Notes: generated by a model not told the origin, from the sequence alone. A stretch of DNA of 64,000 bases from Cobetia marina (GCF_001720485.1 NZ_CP017114.1:248001-312000); one strand, 5' to 3'. Positions 35,885 to 45,917 are shown, numbered from the stretch's first letter. A program made the numbers and translations.

Positions 35885-35983
35885 GAGTGAAGGGTCCTCG
35901 GTGGCGGATTTACGCGCATGATACTGCTGCCGTGACGGCAATGCACCAGCTGCTGCGGGTGCTGCCCGTCACGACAGCGACGC

Positions 35984-36781
35984 TCAGTGGGAAAACACGA
36001 CCTGCAGGGCGAACTTGGTGCCGAAGAAGGCCAGCGCCAGCACCAGGCAGCCGCCCAGCGTCCAGCGCGCCGCGCGCTGTCCGCGCCAGCCCAGGACATG
36101 ATGGCCGAACAGCAGCACGGCGAAGATCACCCAGGCGCCGAAGCTCAGGACCGTCTTGTGCGCGAGGTGCTGGGCGAACAGGTTGTCGAGGTAGATCATG
36201 CCGCTGAGAATCGACACGCTGAGCAGGATCATTCCGGCCCAGATCAGCTCGAACAGTGCGCGCTCCATGCTGGTCAGCGCGGGCAGTACCTGGACGATGC
36301 CGCGGGTGTGACGCTTCTTCAGCGCATGCTGCTGCAATGACAGCAGACCGGCCTGCATGGCCGAGATGCTGAAGAAGGCCAGTGCCGCCACCGAGGTGAG
36401 GATGTGGGCGATGAGCCCCGCGGAAAGTGGATTCTCGGTATTGGCGCTGGGAAGATTCATCACGCCAAGGACGCAGATGGCCGCCACGGGGAAGAGGGCA
36501 GCACCGCCGGCAATCACCGGCTTGAGCATGCTGGCCAGGATCAGCAGCAGGCTGATGGCCCAGCTGACCAGCGAGGCGCTCTCGAACAGTCCGAGGTGCA
36601 GCTCGCCGCCATGGCTGATGGTGAGCCAGACGATCACGGCATGGCAGGCGACGGCTACCAGTGCCAGGCCGCGTACCAGACGTGGTCTGGACGGTACCCG
36701 GCGGATGAGCGTCAGGCCCTGCCACAGGCCGGCGCCGAGATAGAAGATGATGGCCAGAAAGGCAAAGGGCAGAGCCTGCAT
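35984..36781 (-). CDS. ypjD: CcsA-like inner-membrane protein (YpjD)
   Basis: 265 residues with about eight transmembrane helices and the fold of cytochrome c assembly proteins (SHGGELHLGLFESASLVSWA; SAGLIAHILTSVAALAFFSI; HKTVLSFGAWVIFAVLL). Conserved His residues that could bind haem are present, but the Trp-rich WWD motif of CcmC/CcsA is not evident, as in YpjD. E. coli has the same neighbours (yfjD, ypjD, ffh). The frame is open far upstream through ffh antisense; the ATG at 36781 gives the family-like start. Its role is not firmly known; a link with cation resistance has been proposed for the E. coli protein. Confidence 0.82.
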   Translation of the reverse strand: MQALPFAFLAIIFYLGAGLWQGLTLIRRVPSRPRLVRGLALVAVACHAVIVWLTISHGGELHLGLFESASLVSWAISLLLILASMLKPVIAGGAALFPVAAICVLGVMNLPSANTENPLSAGLIAHILTSVAALAFFSISAMQAGLLSLQQHALKKRHTRGIVQVLPALTSMERALFELIWAGMILLSVSILSGMIYLDNLFAQHLAHKTVLSFGAWVIFAVLLFGHHVLGWRGQRAARWTLGGCLVLALAFFGTKFALQVVFSH

Positions 36782-37123
36782 GTGCTGTTGTCCAGGTGCC
36801 GAGGATGTACGAGGAGGCAGGTCCTGTACGAGACGCTGCCTATATGATGTGACTATACCGAATGCACTCATGTGATTGCATCCACGCCACGCGCTTTGAG
36901 GAGGCTGGCGGAGCCGTGTCGGGGAGAGAATTCCCGGCGAGAGAGGATTTGGTCGGCGCTTGAGTGTCCCCATCATGGAGACAGACCCGCCCTGTGCGTA
37001 TAATGCGCCACAGGATGAACCATTCACGCGCTGGGGCGTCATGCCGTGACCCCCGGAATCGAGGACAGCACTGTCCTCGAGCCGCTGCGAGCGGCCCCCA
37101 GACGTCCCTAGCCGGAGAGGCCC
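36782..37123. other. Divergent ypjD-ffh region with leader hairpins
   Basis: A perfect -10 (TATAAT, 36999-37004) inside a CCTGTG/CACAGG inverted repeat (36991-37014) is the likely ffh promoter; the -35 (TGGAGA) is weak. The ffh leader contains two adjacent perfect hairpins, TCGAGGACAG with its complement at 37059-37080 and GCCGCT/AGCGGC at 37081-37095, ending 28 bases before the ATG. Confidence 0.6.
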
Positions 37124-38566
37124 ATGTTTCAAAGTTTGAGTGATCGCCTGTCGCAGACGCTGAAGTCGATTACCGGCCAGGCCAAGCTGACGGAAGACAA
37201 CATCAAGGACACGCTGCGTGAAGTGCGCCGTGCGTTGCTTGAGGCGGATGTCGCACTGCCGGTGGTCAAGGCCTTCATCGACCGCGTGCGCGAGCGTGCC
37301 GTCGGTCAGGAAGTGTCCAAGAGCCTGTCGCCGGGTCAGCAGTTCGTCAAGATCGTCCAGCAGGAGCTGGAAGCGATCATGGGCGAAGCCAATGAAGGTC
37401 TGGTGCTCAAGGGCAGCCCGGCCGTCATTCTGATGGCGGGTCTGCAGGGTGCGGGCAAGACGACCACCGTCGCCAAGCTGGCGCGTTATCTGCGTGAGCG
37501 CGAGAAGAAGAAGGTGCTGGTGGTCTCGGCGGACGTCTATCGTCCGGCCGCCATCGACCAGCTGGAAACGCTGGCCAGGGAAGTCGAGGTGGATTTCTTC
37601 CCCTCCGACTCCTCCCAGCAGCCTGTCGCCATCGCTGAAGCGGCGATGAAGCACGCGCGTATCCAGTTCCACGACGTGGTGCTGGTGGATACCGCCGGCC
37701 GTCTGCATGTCGATGCCGACATGATGGACGAGATCGCGGCGCTGCATCGCAGCGTCAATCCTGATGAGACGCTGTTCGTCGTCGATGCGATGACCGGTCA
37801 GGATGCCGCCAATACCGCCAAGGCCTTCCATGAAGCCCTGCCGCTGACCGGTGTCGTGCTGACCAAGGCCGATGGTGATGCGCGTGGTGGTGCGGCGCTG
37901 TCCGTTCGCCACATCACCGGCAAGCCGATCAAGTTCATGGGGATGGGGGAGAAGGTCGATGCCCTCGAGCCCTTCCACCCGGACCGCATCGCCTCGCGTA
38001 TCCTCGGCATGGGCGACATGCTGTCGCTGATCGAGGAAGCCGAGCGCAGCGTCGACAAGACCAAGGCCGAGCAGCTGGCCAAGAAGGTCCAGAAAGGCTC
38101 GGGCTTCGATCTCGAGGACTTCCGCGATCAGCTTCAGCAGCTCAAGAACATGGGTGGCATGGGCAGCCTGATGTCCAAGCTGCCGGGCATGGGGCAGCTG
38201 GCGGAAGTCGCCCAGAGCCAGGCCAGCGAGAAGGAGCTGGGCAAGCTCGAGGCGATGATCAACTCCATGACACCCAAGGAGCGTCGCAACCCGGATCTCA
38301 TCAATGGCTCGCGCAAGCGTCGCATCTGCATGGGCTCCGGTACCCAGGTGCCGGACCTCAATCGTCTGCTCAAGCAGCACAAGCAGATGGCCAAGATGAT
38401 GAAGAAGGCCGGCAAGAAAGGTGGCATGCAGAAGATGATGCGTGGCATGTCCGGCATGATGGGCGGCGGCGGTCCCGGTGGCATGGGTGGCCCCGGCGGC
38501 ATGGGCGGTCCCGGCGGAATGGGAGGCATGGGTGGCCCGGGCGGCGGACGCTTCCCGCGTCGCTGA
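37124..38566 (+). CDS. ffh: Signal recognition particle GTPase Ffh
   Basis: 480 residues with N, G and M domains. The G domain has GLQGAGKTTTVAKLA (P loop, about residue 106), DVYRPAAIDQL, DTAGRLHVD and TKADGDARGG. The M domain (about 297-430) carries the RNA-binding SRKRRICMGSGTQVPDLNRL and methionine-rich helices that hold signal peptides. The C terminus ends in an unusually Gly/Met/Pro-rich tail of about 30 residues made of GGMGGPGG units. With 4.5S RNA and FtsY it delivers inner-membrane proteins co-translationally. The start is at 37124. Confidence 0.97.
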   Translation: MFQSLSDRLSQTLKSITGQAKLTEDNIKDTLREVRRALLEADVALPVVKAFIDRVRERAVGQEVSKSLSPGQQFVKIVQQELEAIMGEANEGLVLKGSPAVILMAGLQGAGKTTTVAKLARYLREREKKKVLVVSADVYRPAAIDQLETLAREVEVDFFPSDSSQQPVAIAEAAMKHARIQFHDVVLVDTAGRLHVDADMMDEIAALHRSVNPDETLFVVDAMTGQDAANTAKAFHEALPLTGVVLTKADGDARGGAALSVRHITGKPIKFMGMGEKVDALEPFHPDRIASRILGMGDMLSLIEEAERSVDKTKAEQLAKKVQKGSGFDLEDFRDQLQQLKNMGGMGSLMSKLPGMGQLAEVAQSQASEKELGKLEAMINSMTPKERRNPDLINGSRKRRICMGSGTQVPDLNRLLKQHKQMAKMMKKAGKKGGMQKMMRGMSGMMGGGGPGGMGGPGGMGGPGGMGGMGGPGGGRFPRR

Positions 38567-38792
38567 GTCTCCGGCAAGGCTCTGAGGTTCTCGCCGACAG
38601 GATTTCGTGGCGTCAGAGTCACGAATCGCGCCCCGTGACACGGCTCGTGTCGCGGGGCGCGCGTATGGCCATGGAAAAAGGTTTCCAAGGCTTGGCATTT
38701 TCCGTAGAATGTCGCCTCTTCGTGTGGACCCTCCATGCGAAGCCGAGTTCTGTGGCACGATTTTCACTTCAACACGAAGGACAGATTACGCA

Positions 38793-39044
38793 ATGGTTAC
38801 CATTCGTCTGGCACGTGGTGGCGCCAAGAAGCGTCCCTTCTACCACCTGGCTGTAGCTGATTCCCGCACAGCCCGTGATGGCCGCTTCATCGAGCGCGTC
38901 GGCTTCTTCAACCCGGTCGCTCGCGGCCAGGAAGAGCGTCTGCGCATCGATCTCGAGCGCATCGCTCACTGGCAGCAGCAGGGCGCACAGGTCTCTGACC
39001 GTGTCGCTCAGCTGATCAAGGAAGCTGGCAAGCAGCAGGCTTGA
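38793..39044 (+). CDS. rpsP: 30S ribosomal protein S16
   Basis: 83 residues beginning [20 protein letters not shown], the S16 signature, with [20 protein letters not shown] following. Length is normal. S16 binds 16S rRNA early in 30S assembly. The gene opens the rpsP-rimM-trmD-rplS operon; rimM starts eight bases after its stop. Confidence 0.97.
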   Translation: MVTIRLARGGAKKRPFYHLAVADSRTARDGRFIERVGFFNPVARGQEERLRIDLERIAHWQQQGAQVSDRVAQLIKEAGKQQA

Positions 39045-39052
39045 TTTCCAGG

Positions 39053-39619
39053 ATGCCTACTCACTCGAACAACCCGCAGCCGACCGCACACACCTCGCAT
39101 GGCGATGATGTGGTGGTCATGGGGAAGCTTACCAGCCCCTATGGCGTGAAAGGCTGGCTCAAGGTGTACTCCTACACCAGCCCGATCGATGGCATCTTCG
39201 ACTATGCCGGCTGGATCCTGAAGCTTGACGGGAAGCAGATTCCCGCGCGACTTGCCCAGGCACGTCGTCATGGCAAGGGTCTGGTGGCGCAGCTGGAAGG
39301 TGTCGACGATCGCGAAGCGGCGCAGGCGCTGGCCGGGGCGGAGATTCTCCTGCCCAAGCAGCAACTGCCGCAGCTCGAGGTGGGTGAGTACTACTGGCAT
39401 CAACTGGAAGGTCTCGAGGTGGTGACGCTGGATGGCCAGCGCCTCGGACAAGTGAACACCCTGATGGAAACCGGTGCCAACGACGTTCTGGTGATCAAGC
39501 CGAACGACGACAGCATCGATGAGAAGGAACGGCTCGTGCCGTACCTGCCCGATCAGGTGGTTCGCGATGTGGATCTCGTCAATGGACGCATGAGCGTCGA
39601 TTGGGATCCCGAATTCTGA
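39053..39619 (+). CDS. rimM: Ribosome maturation factor RimM
   Basis: 188 residues. The N-terminal RimM domain starts [20 protein letters not shown], and the PRC-barrel at about 100-188 includes [20 protein letters not shown] and [20 protein letters not shown]. It binds S19 and aids maturation of the 30S head. ATG 39053 follows CCAGG; a TTG at 39041 overlapping the rpsP stop is an alternative. Confidence 0.96.
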   Translation: MPTHSNNPQPTAHTSHGDDVVVMGKLTSPYGVKGWLKVYSYTSPIDGIFDYAGWILKLDGKQIPARLAQARRHGKGLVAQLEGVDDREAAQALAGAEILLPKQQLPQLEVGEYYWHQLEGLEVVTLDGQRLGQVNTLMETGANDVLVIKPNDDSIDEKERLVPYLPDQVVRDVDLVNGRMSVDWDPEF

Positions 39620-39644
39620 TGAAAAGCACAGAGAGCTGACGCCT

Positions 39645-40397
39645 GTGTGGATTGGTGTAGTAAGTCTGTTTCCGGAAATGTTCACGGCGATCACCGCCAG
39701 TGGCGTGACCGGCCGAGCGGTCGACAAGGGCCTGCTCGAGGTCGATTTCTGGAACCCGCGTGACTACGCCACCGACAGGCACCGTACGGTCGATGATCGT
39801 CCCTACGGCGGTGGTCCCGGCATGTTGATGAAGGTCGAGACCCTGCGAGGCGCCATTCGTGACGCCCGTGCCGCTGGCGGTGACGACGCCCGCGTGATCT
39901 ATCTCTCCCCGCAAGGCCGCAAGCTGGATCAGGCCGGTGCCCGCGAACTGGCGACGAATGAGCGCCTGATCGTGGTGGCCGGACGCTATGAAGGCATTGA
40001 CGAACGCGTGGTGGAAGAGGAGATCGACGAGGAATGGTCGATCGGCGATTACGTCCTGTCTGGCGGTGAGCTGCCAGCCATGGTCCTGATCGATACGGTA
40101 GCGCGCCTGGTGCCGGGCGTACTCGGGCATGAAGCCAGTGCGGAGGAGGATTCCTTCACCGACGGCCTGCTCGATTGTCCGCACTACACTCGCCCCGAAG
40201 TCATCGACGGCAAGCGAGTGCCGGAAGTGCTGCTCAGTGGCAATCATGCCCTGATCAAGCGCTGGCGGTTGCAACAGTCTCTGGGACGTACCTGGCTCAG
40301 GCGTCCGGATCTGCTGGAGAGCCGCACGTTGACTCGTGAGGAGCGCAAGCTGCTTGACGAGTTCATCGCGCAGCACGCCCGGAAAGGCAAGGCCTGA
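39645..40397 (+). CDS. trmD: tRNA (guanine-N1-)-methyltransferase TrmD
   Basis: 250 residues from GTG 39645. [20 protein letters not shown] opens the SPOUT domain. The knotted SAM site contains [20 protein letters not shown] and [15 protein letters not shown], and [17 protein letters not shown] binds the tRNA. It methylates G37 of tRNAs reading CNN codons, preventing +1 frameshifts. Third gene of the operon, 25 bases after rimM. Confidence 0.97.
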   Translation: MWIGVVSLFPEMFTAITASGVTGRAVDKGLLEVDFWNPRDYATDRHRTVDDRPYGGGPGMLMKVETLRGAIRDARAAGGDDARVIYLSPQGRKLDQAGARELATNERLIVVAGRYEGIDERVVEEEIDEEWSIGDYVLSGGELPAMVLIDTVARLVPGVLGHEASAEEDSFTDGLLDCPHYTRPEVIDGKRVPEVLLSGNHALIKRWRLQQSLGRTWLRRPDLLESRTLTREERKLLDEFIAQHARKGKA

Positions 40398-40593
40398 CCT
40401 TCGCGGACCTCGCGTTCGCCGTCAGGAGAAGGCCGCCACCGTGGCGGAGGTGCGGCACGGCCCGGAGTCATCTTGCGGGAGCCCCGTGGCGCGTCACACA
40501 CAAGGTCGATCCCCGTGTTCAAGGCCGTTTGCGGTGCCGGGGTCATGACGAACATCAGCCTCAGGGTTGATGCTAACGAATTTGGAGCTAGCG

Positions 40594-40950
40594 ATGAGCA
40601 GCAAGAACAAACTGATCCAGGCGATCGAAAACGAGCAGATGGCCAAGGAAATCCCGGCCTTTGCACCGGGCGACACCATCGTCGTCCAGGTCAAGGTCGT
40701 CGAAGGTACCCGCGAGCGTCTGCAGGCCTTCGAAGGCGTGGTGATCGGCAAGCGTAACCGCGGTCTGAACTCCGCCTTCACCGTCCGCAAGATCTCCCAC
40801 GGTGTGGGCGTCGAGCGTACTTTCCAGACTTACAGCCCGCAGGTTGCTGCCATCGACGTCAAGCGTCGTGGTGACGTCCGTCAGGCCAAGCTGTACTACC
40901 TCCGTGAGCGTAGCGGCAAGTCTGCACGCATCAAGGAAAAGCTGGGCTAA
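40594..40950 (+). CDS. rplS: 50S ribosomal protein L19
   Basis: 118 residues from ATG 40594 (GGAG six bases upstream). [20 protein letters not shown] and [20 protein letters not shown] are the L19 core, and the basic C-terminal end IKEKLG is complete. L19 sits at the 30S-50S interface. The gap of 196 bases after trmD contains no gene. Two strong hairpins follow. Confidence 0.97.
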   Translation: MSSKNKLIQAIENEQMAKEIPAFAPGDTIVVQVKVVEGTRERLQAFEGVVIGKRNRGLNSAFTVRKISHGVGVERTFQTYSPQVAAIDVKRRGDVRQAKLYYLRERSGKSARIKEKLG

Positions 40951-40987
40951 GCGCTCCGCATTCCCTGACTGCAGAACTCGGCAGTAC

Positions 40988-41021
40988 GGCGGAGGAGCGA
41001 ATTGCCACTTGCTCCTCCGCC
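40988..41021 (+). terminator. First hairpin after rplS
   Basis: A perfect 11-bp stem GGCGGAGGAGC with a 12-base loop, 37 bases past the rplS stop. It lacks its own T run and abuts the second hairpin. Confidence 0.6.
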
Positions 41022-41064
41022 ACACAAAGACCCCGCCATGCCTCGCATGGCGGGGTCTTTGTGT
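41022..41064. terminator. Main terminator of the rpsP-rplS operon
   Basis: A perfect 19-bp stem (ACACAAAGACCCCGCCATG) around a 5-base loop, with TCTTTGTGTC at its right side. Very stable. Confidence 0.85.
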
Positions 41065-41191
41065 CTGTGGATGAGGGAAAGTTGCCGCAGTGACCGTCGG
41101 ATTCATTTCAACGTCAGGGCGTCACGGTAGAATTCGGCAGTCGTCGCGCCGGAAGGTGTCGGTTGCGCGCATCGGGAAGGAGGAAGCAGGC

Positions 41192-42100
41192 ATGAAGGAT
41201 GACGAGACGCTGGTCGCGGCATTTCTCGATACGTTGTGGCTGGAGCGCGGCGCCAGTGACAACACGCTTGGTGCCTATCGAAGTGACCTCGAGAGCTGGC
41301 AGCGGTGGTTGCTGGAGCAGCAGGAGTCCGGAGGCGAAGCCACGCCATTGCTGGAGGCGACCCCTGTGCAGGTGCAGGCATTCTGTGACTCACGACGTGA
41401 ATCGCATGCGCTGCGCTCCACCGCGCGACTGTTGTCTGCGTTGCGGCGGTTCTATCGCTGGGCACTGGCCGAGGGCATGATCGAGGCGGATCCCGTGCAT
41501 GAGGTGCGCCTTCCCCGCGTGATCCCCAGCCTGCCTGGCACGCTCGACGAGGAGGAAGTCGAGCGCCTGCTGGAGGCGCCGGATCTCGAGACGGCCATCG
41601 GCCTGCGCGACCGTACCATGCTGGAGGTGCTCTATGGCGCGGGATTGCGCATCAGTGAACTGGTCGGTCTGCGGGTCGATGCGCTCAATCTGCGCCAGGG
41701 CGTGGTCAGAGTGATCGGCAAGGGCGATCGCGAGCGGCTGGTGCCGTTGGGCGAGGAGGCCTGTGACTGGCTGTCACGCTGGCTGTCGGCTGGCCGACCT
41801 GCGATGATGGCCGACCAGACGCGCCCGGCGCTGTTTCCCGGTCGGCATGACAAGGCCATGACGCGGCAGACCTTCTGGCACCGCATCCGGCGCCACGCCG
41901 TCACGGCCGGTATCGACAAGCCCCTGTCACCGCATACCCTGCGCCACGCCTTTGCGACGCACCTGCTCAATCATGGTGCCAACCTGCGTGTCGTGCAGCT
42001 GTTGCTGGGTCATCGTGATCTATCCACGACCCAGATCTATACCCATGTGGCTCAGGCGCGTCTGGAACGCCTGCACGCCGAACATCATCCGCGTGGTTGA
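41192..42100 (+). CDS. xerD: Tyrosine recombinase XerD
   Basis: 302 residues from ATG 41192 (AAGGAGG upstream). The N-terminal SAM-like DNA-binding domain is at about 5-95. The catalytic domain has the Arg in GAGLRISELVGL, HTLRHAFATHLLNHGANLRV (H-x-x-R), the second His in LGHRDLSTTQIYTH, and the nucleophilic Tyr in that same block. With XerC it resolves chromosome dimers at dif under FtsK control. The order xerD-dsbC is conserved in gammaproteobacteria. Confidence 0.95.
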   Translation: MKDDETLVAAFLDTLWLERGASDNTLGAYRSDLESWQRWLLEQQESGGEATPLLEATPVQVQAFCDSRRESHALRSTARLLSALRRFYRWALAEGMIEADPVHEVRLPRVIPSLPGTLDEEEVERLLEAPDLETAIGLRDRTMLEVLYGAGLRISELVGLRVDALNLRQGVVRVIGKGDRERLVPLGEEACDWLSRWLSAGRPAMMADQTRPALFPGRHDKAMTRQTFWHRIRRHAVTAGIDKPLSPHTLRHAFATHLLNHGANLRVVQLLLGHRDLSTTQIYTHVAQARLERLHAEHHPRG

Positions 42101-42139
42101 TACCAGGCACTTCGCCCCGCGGACGCCAAGGAGAGTCTG

Positions 42140-42910
42140 ATGAGCAAGTTCACCCGCCGCCCGCAGCGCCTGCCACAGGCGTTGCGTCTGTTGAGCGCTG
42201 CTACCCTGCTGAGCGTGATGGCACCGCTCGCCCAGGCTGACGCGCTGGATGATCTGCGTGACAAGCTGGTAGTCAATGGCCAGCCGTTGCCGGTGGAGTC
42301 GCTGGCTTCCAGTCCGATCGAGGGTCTCTTCGAGGTGAAGCTCACCAGCGGCGAGACCTTCTTCACCGATGCGACGGGCAAGCACCTGATCGTGGGGGAA
42401 ATGTACCGCAACGACGGTGACAAGGGGCTGGTGAATCTCAGCGAGCAGAAGGCCAATGGCGAGCGCCAGAAGCTGCTGGCCGAGGTCAGTGAGGACGACA
42501 TGGTCATCTTCCGCCCGGCGGGTGAGGTCAAGGCGGTGATCAGCGTCTTCACTGACACCACCTGCCCCTATTGCCGCAAGCTGCATGAGGAAGTGCCGGA
42601 GCTCAATGCGCGTGGTGTCGAAGTGCGTTATCTGGCCTTCCCGCGTGGCGGTCTGCGCTCGCAGGGCGCACGCGAGCTGGCTCAGGTATGGTGTGCCGAG
42701 AATCGCACCGAGGCGATGAATCAGATCAAGAATCAGAGGCAGGCGCCCAAGCAGGAAGCCAGCTGTGATGCCCCGGTGGAAAGCCAGTATCAGCTCGGTA
42801 CGCGCATGGGCGTGCAGGGCACACCGGCCATCGTGATGCCGGATGGCAAGATGGTGCCGGGCTATCTGCCGGTGGATCGCCTGACCACCATGTTGGGACT
42901 GGATGGCTGA
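42140..42910 (+). CDS. dsbC: Thiol:disulfide interchange protein DsbC
   Basis: 256 residues. A signal peptide ends near PLAQA (29-33). The N-terminal dimerisation domain is at 34-95. The thioredoxin domain holds the active site TTCPYCRKLH (Cys142, Cys145), and a second Cys pair sits in QVWCAEN and EASCDAP, as in E. coli DsbC. It is the periplasmic isomerase of wrong disulfides and also helps RecJ activity in E. coli by an unknown link. It follows xerD by 39 bases. Confidence 0.94.
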   Translation: MSKFTRRPQRLPQALRLLSAATLLSVMAPLAQADALDDLRDKLVVNGQPLPVESLASSPIEGLFEVKLTSGETFFTDATGKHLIVGEMYRNDGDKGLVNLSEQKANGERQKLLAEVSEDDMVIFRPAGEVKAVISVFTDTTCPYCRKLHEEVPELNARGVEVRYLAFPRGGLRSQGARELAQVWCAENRTEAMNQIKNQRQAPKQEASCDAPVESQYQLGTRMGVQGTPAIVMPDGKMVPGYLPVDRLTTMLGLDG

Positions 42911-42938
42911 TGGTGTGACGCCTCAGAGTGGCTGCGCG

Positions 42939-42966
42939 TTGACAGGGCGTCCTGCCTTGCTACCGT
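42939..42966 (+). promoter_or_regulatory. Possible hom promoter
   Basis: TTGACA (perfect -35) is followed after 16 bp by TACCGT (weak -10), 120 bases before hom. A GATAAT at 42998-43003 is an alternative -10 without a good -35. Confidence 0.35.
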
Positions 42967-43085
42967 GGTCACGAAAGACACAGACGCGAGCTGTCTGGAT
43001 AATAGACCGACGACAGGTCGGCAAGGCCATGGCGCTCCGGCGCGGCCTCCAAGGCTGGATACCGTAACAAGAGAGGAAAGCGACG

Positions 43086-44402
43086 TTGAAACCGGTGAAA
43101 GTAGGAATCTGTGGTCTGGGTACCGTAGGCGGCGGCACGTTCAACGTGCTGGTACGCAATGCCGATGAGATTGCGCGTCGTGCTGGACGCCCGATTATCG
43201 TCGAACAGGTTGGCGCTCGTCGTGACAACCCTGACTGCGATATCACCGGCGTCAGCCGCACGCATGACATCTTCGAGGTCGCGCGCAACCCCGAGATCGA
43301 TGTGCTGGTCGAACTGATCGGTGGCTATGACGTGGCCTATGAGTTGGTGATGGAAGCGATCGCCAACGGCAAGCATGTCGTGACCGCCAACAAGGCGCTG
43401 ATCGCCGTGCACGGCAACGAGATCTTCCGCGCCGCAGCCGAGAAAGGGGTGATGGTGGCCTTCGAGGCAGCGGTCGCCGGTGGCATCCCGGTCATCAAGT
43501 CCCTGCGGGAAGGCCTGGGCGCCAACCGTATCCAGTGGCTGGCCGGCATCATCAACGGCACCGGCAACTTCATTCTCAGCGCGATGCGCGATGAAGGCCG
43601 CAGTTTCGATGACGTGCTGGCCGAGGCGCAGGCGCTGGGCTATGCCGAAGCGGACCCGACCTTCGACGTTGAAGGCATCGATGCCGCCCACAAGCTGACC
43701 ATCCTGGCCTCCATCGCCTTCGGCGTGCCGCTGCAGTTCGACAAGGCCTACACCGAAGGCATCTCGCGCATCACGGCCGATGACATCGAGCAGGCCGACA
43801 ACCTGGGCTATATCATCAAGCACCTGGGGATCACCCGCGCCACGGCCAAGGGCCTTGAGCTGCGCGTGCATCCGACGCTGATTCCCAAGGAGCGCCTGCT
43901 GGCCAACGTGCATGGCGTCAAGAATGCCATCGAGGTGATGGGCGATGCAGTGGGCCCCACCCTCTACTATGGTGCCGGCGCCGGTGCCGAGCCGACGGCC
44001 TCTGCCGTCGTGGCGGATCTGCTCGATGTGGCGCGCGATATCGCCACCGACCACCGCTACCGCGTGCCGTATCTGGCCTTCGCTGAAATCAATCAGCACG
44101 GTGACACCCTGCCGATCCTGCCGATGGAAGAGATCGAGACGGCCTGCTACCTGCGTCTGCATGCGGTGGATCGTCCGGGGGTCCTGGCGCGTGTCGCGTC
44201 GATTCTCTCCGAACAGGGTATCTCCATCGAGGCGATCATCCAGAAGGAGGCCACCGAAGGCGAGCTGGTGCCGATCATTCTGCTCACGCACCGCGCGCGC
44301 GAACTGCACATGAACGAAGCGATTCGCCAGCTGGAAGCGCTGGTGGATGTCGCCGGTTCCGTGGTGCGCATTCGCGTCGAGGATCTCGACGACAACGCCT
44401 GA
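43086..44402 (+). CDS. hom: Homoserine dehydrogenase
   Basis: 438 residues from TTG 43086 (GAGGAAA upstream). GICGLGTVGGGTFNVL is the NAD(P)-binding motif. The catalytic domain includes AVAGGIPVIKSLREGLGANR and GIINGTGNFILSAM. The C-terminal ACT domain (LHAVDRPGVLARVASILSEQ) should mediate feedback inhibition by threonine. It reduces aspartate semialdehyde to homoserine, the branch point to Thr and Met. thrC follows after 115 bases, the Pseudomonas-type arrangement with a monofunctional enzyme. Confidence 0.97.
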   Translation: MKPVKVGICGLGTVGGGTFNVLVRNADEIARRAGRPIIVEQVGARRDNPDCDITGVSRTHDIFEVARNPEIDVLVELIGGYDVAYELVMEAIANGKHVVTANKALIAVHGNEIFRAAAEKGVMVAFEAAVAGGIPVIKSLREGLGANRIQWLAGIINGTGNFILSAMRDEGRSFDDVLAEAQALGYAEADPTFDVEGIDAAHKLTILASIAFGVPLQFDKAYTEGISRITADDIEQADNLGYIIKHLGITRATAKGLELRVHPTLIPKERLLANVHGVKNAIEVMGDAVGPTLYYGAGAGAEPTASAVVADLLDVARDIATDHRYRVPYLAFAEINQHGDTLPILPMEEIETACYLRLHAVDRPGVLARVASILSEQGISIEAIIQKEATEGELVPIILLTHRARELHMNEAIRQLEALVDVAGSVVRIRVEDLDDNA

Positions 44403-44517
44403 TCGCGGGCAAATGGTACCGGGTCATCGAGGTAGATGGCTCGGTACCGCTGGGCAGCCGGCGCAGGCCGGAAGAGCAAGAATCATAACGGTGGCGAACG
44501 CCACGGGAAGACACGAC

Positions 44518-45909
44518 ATGCGTTATATCTCCACGCGCGGCCAGGCGCCGGCGCTCGGTTTTGAAGATGTGGTCCTCACGGGGCTTGCCAGCGATGGTGG
44601 CCTGTATGTGCCGGAAACCCTGCCGCAGTTCAGTGCCGAAGAACTGACGGCGATGGCTGGTGAGTCCTATGCGGAAATCGCCTTCCGTGTCATGAAGCCC
44701 TTCGTCGATGGTGCCATCGATGACGAGACCTTCCGTGAACTCGTGCGCGAGACCTACGCGACCTTCAGTCACGATGCGGTCGTGCCACTCAATCAGCTCG
44801 ACAGCAACCATTACCTGCTGGAGCTGTTCCACGGCCCGACGCTGGCCTTCAAGGATGTCGCGCTGCAGCTGCTGGGTCGCCTGCTCGATCACTTCCTCGC
44901 CAAGCGTGGCGAGCGAGCGGTGATCATGGGCGCGACCTCCGGTGATACCGGTTCTGCCGCCATCGAGGGCTGCCGTGCCTGCGATCACGTGGATATCTTC
45001 ATCCTGCATCCGCACAACCGCGTCTCCGAAGTACAGCGCCGCCAGATGACCTCCGTGCTGGCGCCCAACGTCTTCAACGTCGCCATCGAAGGCAACTTCG
45101 ACGATGCCCAGGCGATGGTGAAGGCCAGCTTCGCCGACCAGGATTTCCTGGATGGCACGCGTCTGGTCGCGGTCAACTCGATCAACTGGGCGCGCATCAT
45201 GGCTCAGACCGTCTACTACGTGGCCGCCGGTGTGGCGCTGGGCGCTCCGGCGCGTCAGGTCAGCTTCACGGTGCCGTCGGCCAACTTCGGCAACATCTTT
45301 GCCGGCTATCTGGCCTCGCGCATGGGGCTGCCGGTACGTCAGCTGGTGATCGCCACCAACGCCAACGACATCCTGCATCGCACCATCTCCTCCAACGACT
45401 TCTCGCGTCAGGAGCTGAAGGCGACGCTGGCACCGTCAATGGATATCGTGGTGTCCTCCAACTTCGAGCGTCTGCTGTTCGAAGCCTATGGCCGTGATGG
45501 TCAGGCGATCCGTGAACTGCTCGAGCACTTCTCGCGCGAACCGGCGGCGCTGGCAGATGCCCCGCTGGCCAGGCTGCGTGAGCTGTTCTCCAGCCACAGT
45601 GTCGACGACGAGACGATTCTCGAAGTCATCCGTGAAGCGCATCAGCGCACCGGCGAGATCCTCGATCCGCATACGGCGACAGGCTATCGCGCGGCAGAAG
45701 TCTGCCGGACGGATACCGCGACGCCGATGATCACGCTGGCGACGGCGCATCCGGCCAAGTTCGCCGAAGCGGTGGCGCGTGCTGGTTTCGCGGGTGTCGA
45801 TCTGCCGCCACATCTGCATGACCTGCTGGAGCGCGAAGAGCGCTACAGCGTGCTGCCGGCCGAACTGGCCGCCGTGCAGGACTTCGTGCGCGAGAATCGC
45901 CGCGGGTGA
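44518..45909 (+). CDS. thrC: Threonine synthase
   Basis: 463 residues from ATG 44518. The PLP-binding Lys lies in LAFKDVALQLLG (about residue 118), and GATSGDTGSAAIEG is the phosphate-binding loop. MRYISTRGQAPALGFEDVVL and SDGGLYVPETLP are typical starts of the long gammaproteobacterial form. It converts O-phosphohomoserine to threonine in the cytosol. A GC-rich hairpin with a T-rich tail ends the hom-thrC unit. Confidence 0.97.
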   Translation: MRYISTRGQAPALGFEDVVLTGLASDGGLYVPETLPQFSAEELTAMAGESYAEIAFRVMKPFVDGAIDDETFRELVRETYATFSHDAVVPLNQLDSNHYLLELFHGPTLAFKDVALQLLGRLLDHFLAKRGERAVIMGATSGDTGSAAIEGCRACDHVDIFILHPHNRVSEVQRRQMTSVLAPNVFNVAIEGNFDDAQAMVKASFADQDFLDGTRLVAVNSINWARIMAQTVYYVAAGVALGAPARQVSFTVPSANFGNIFAGYLASRMGLPVRQLVIATNANDILHRTISSNDFSRQELKATLAPSMDIVVSSNFERLLFEAYGRDGQAIRELLEHFSREPAALADAPLARLRELFSSHSVDDETILEVIREAHQRTGEILDPHTATGYRAAEVCRTDTATPMITLATAHPAKFAEAVARAGFAGVDLPPHLHDLLEREERYSVLPAELAAVQDFVRENRRG

Positions 45910-45917
45910 TCGCATCA

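Noticed and set aside
35984..38767. 927-codon minus-strand frame
   Set aside because: Only the last 265 codons are the YpjD gene; the rest is antisense to ffh and its leader.
44403..44517. Riboswitch or leader peptide between hom and thrC
   Set aside because: No run of Thr/Ile codons and no recognisable aptamer structure.
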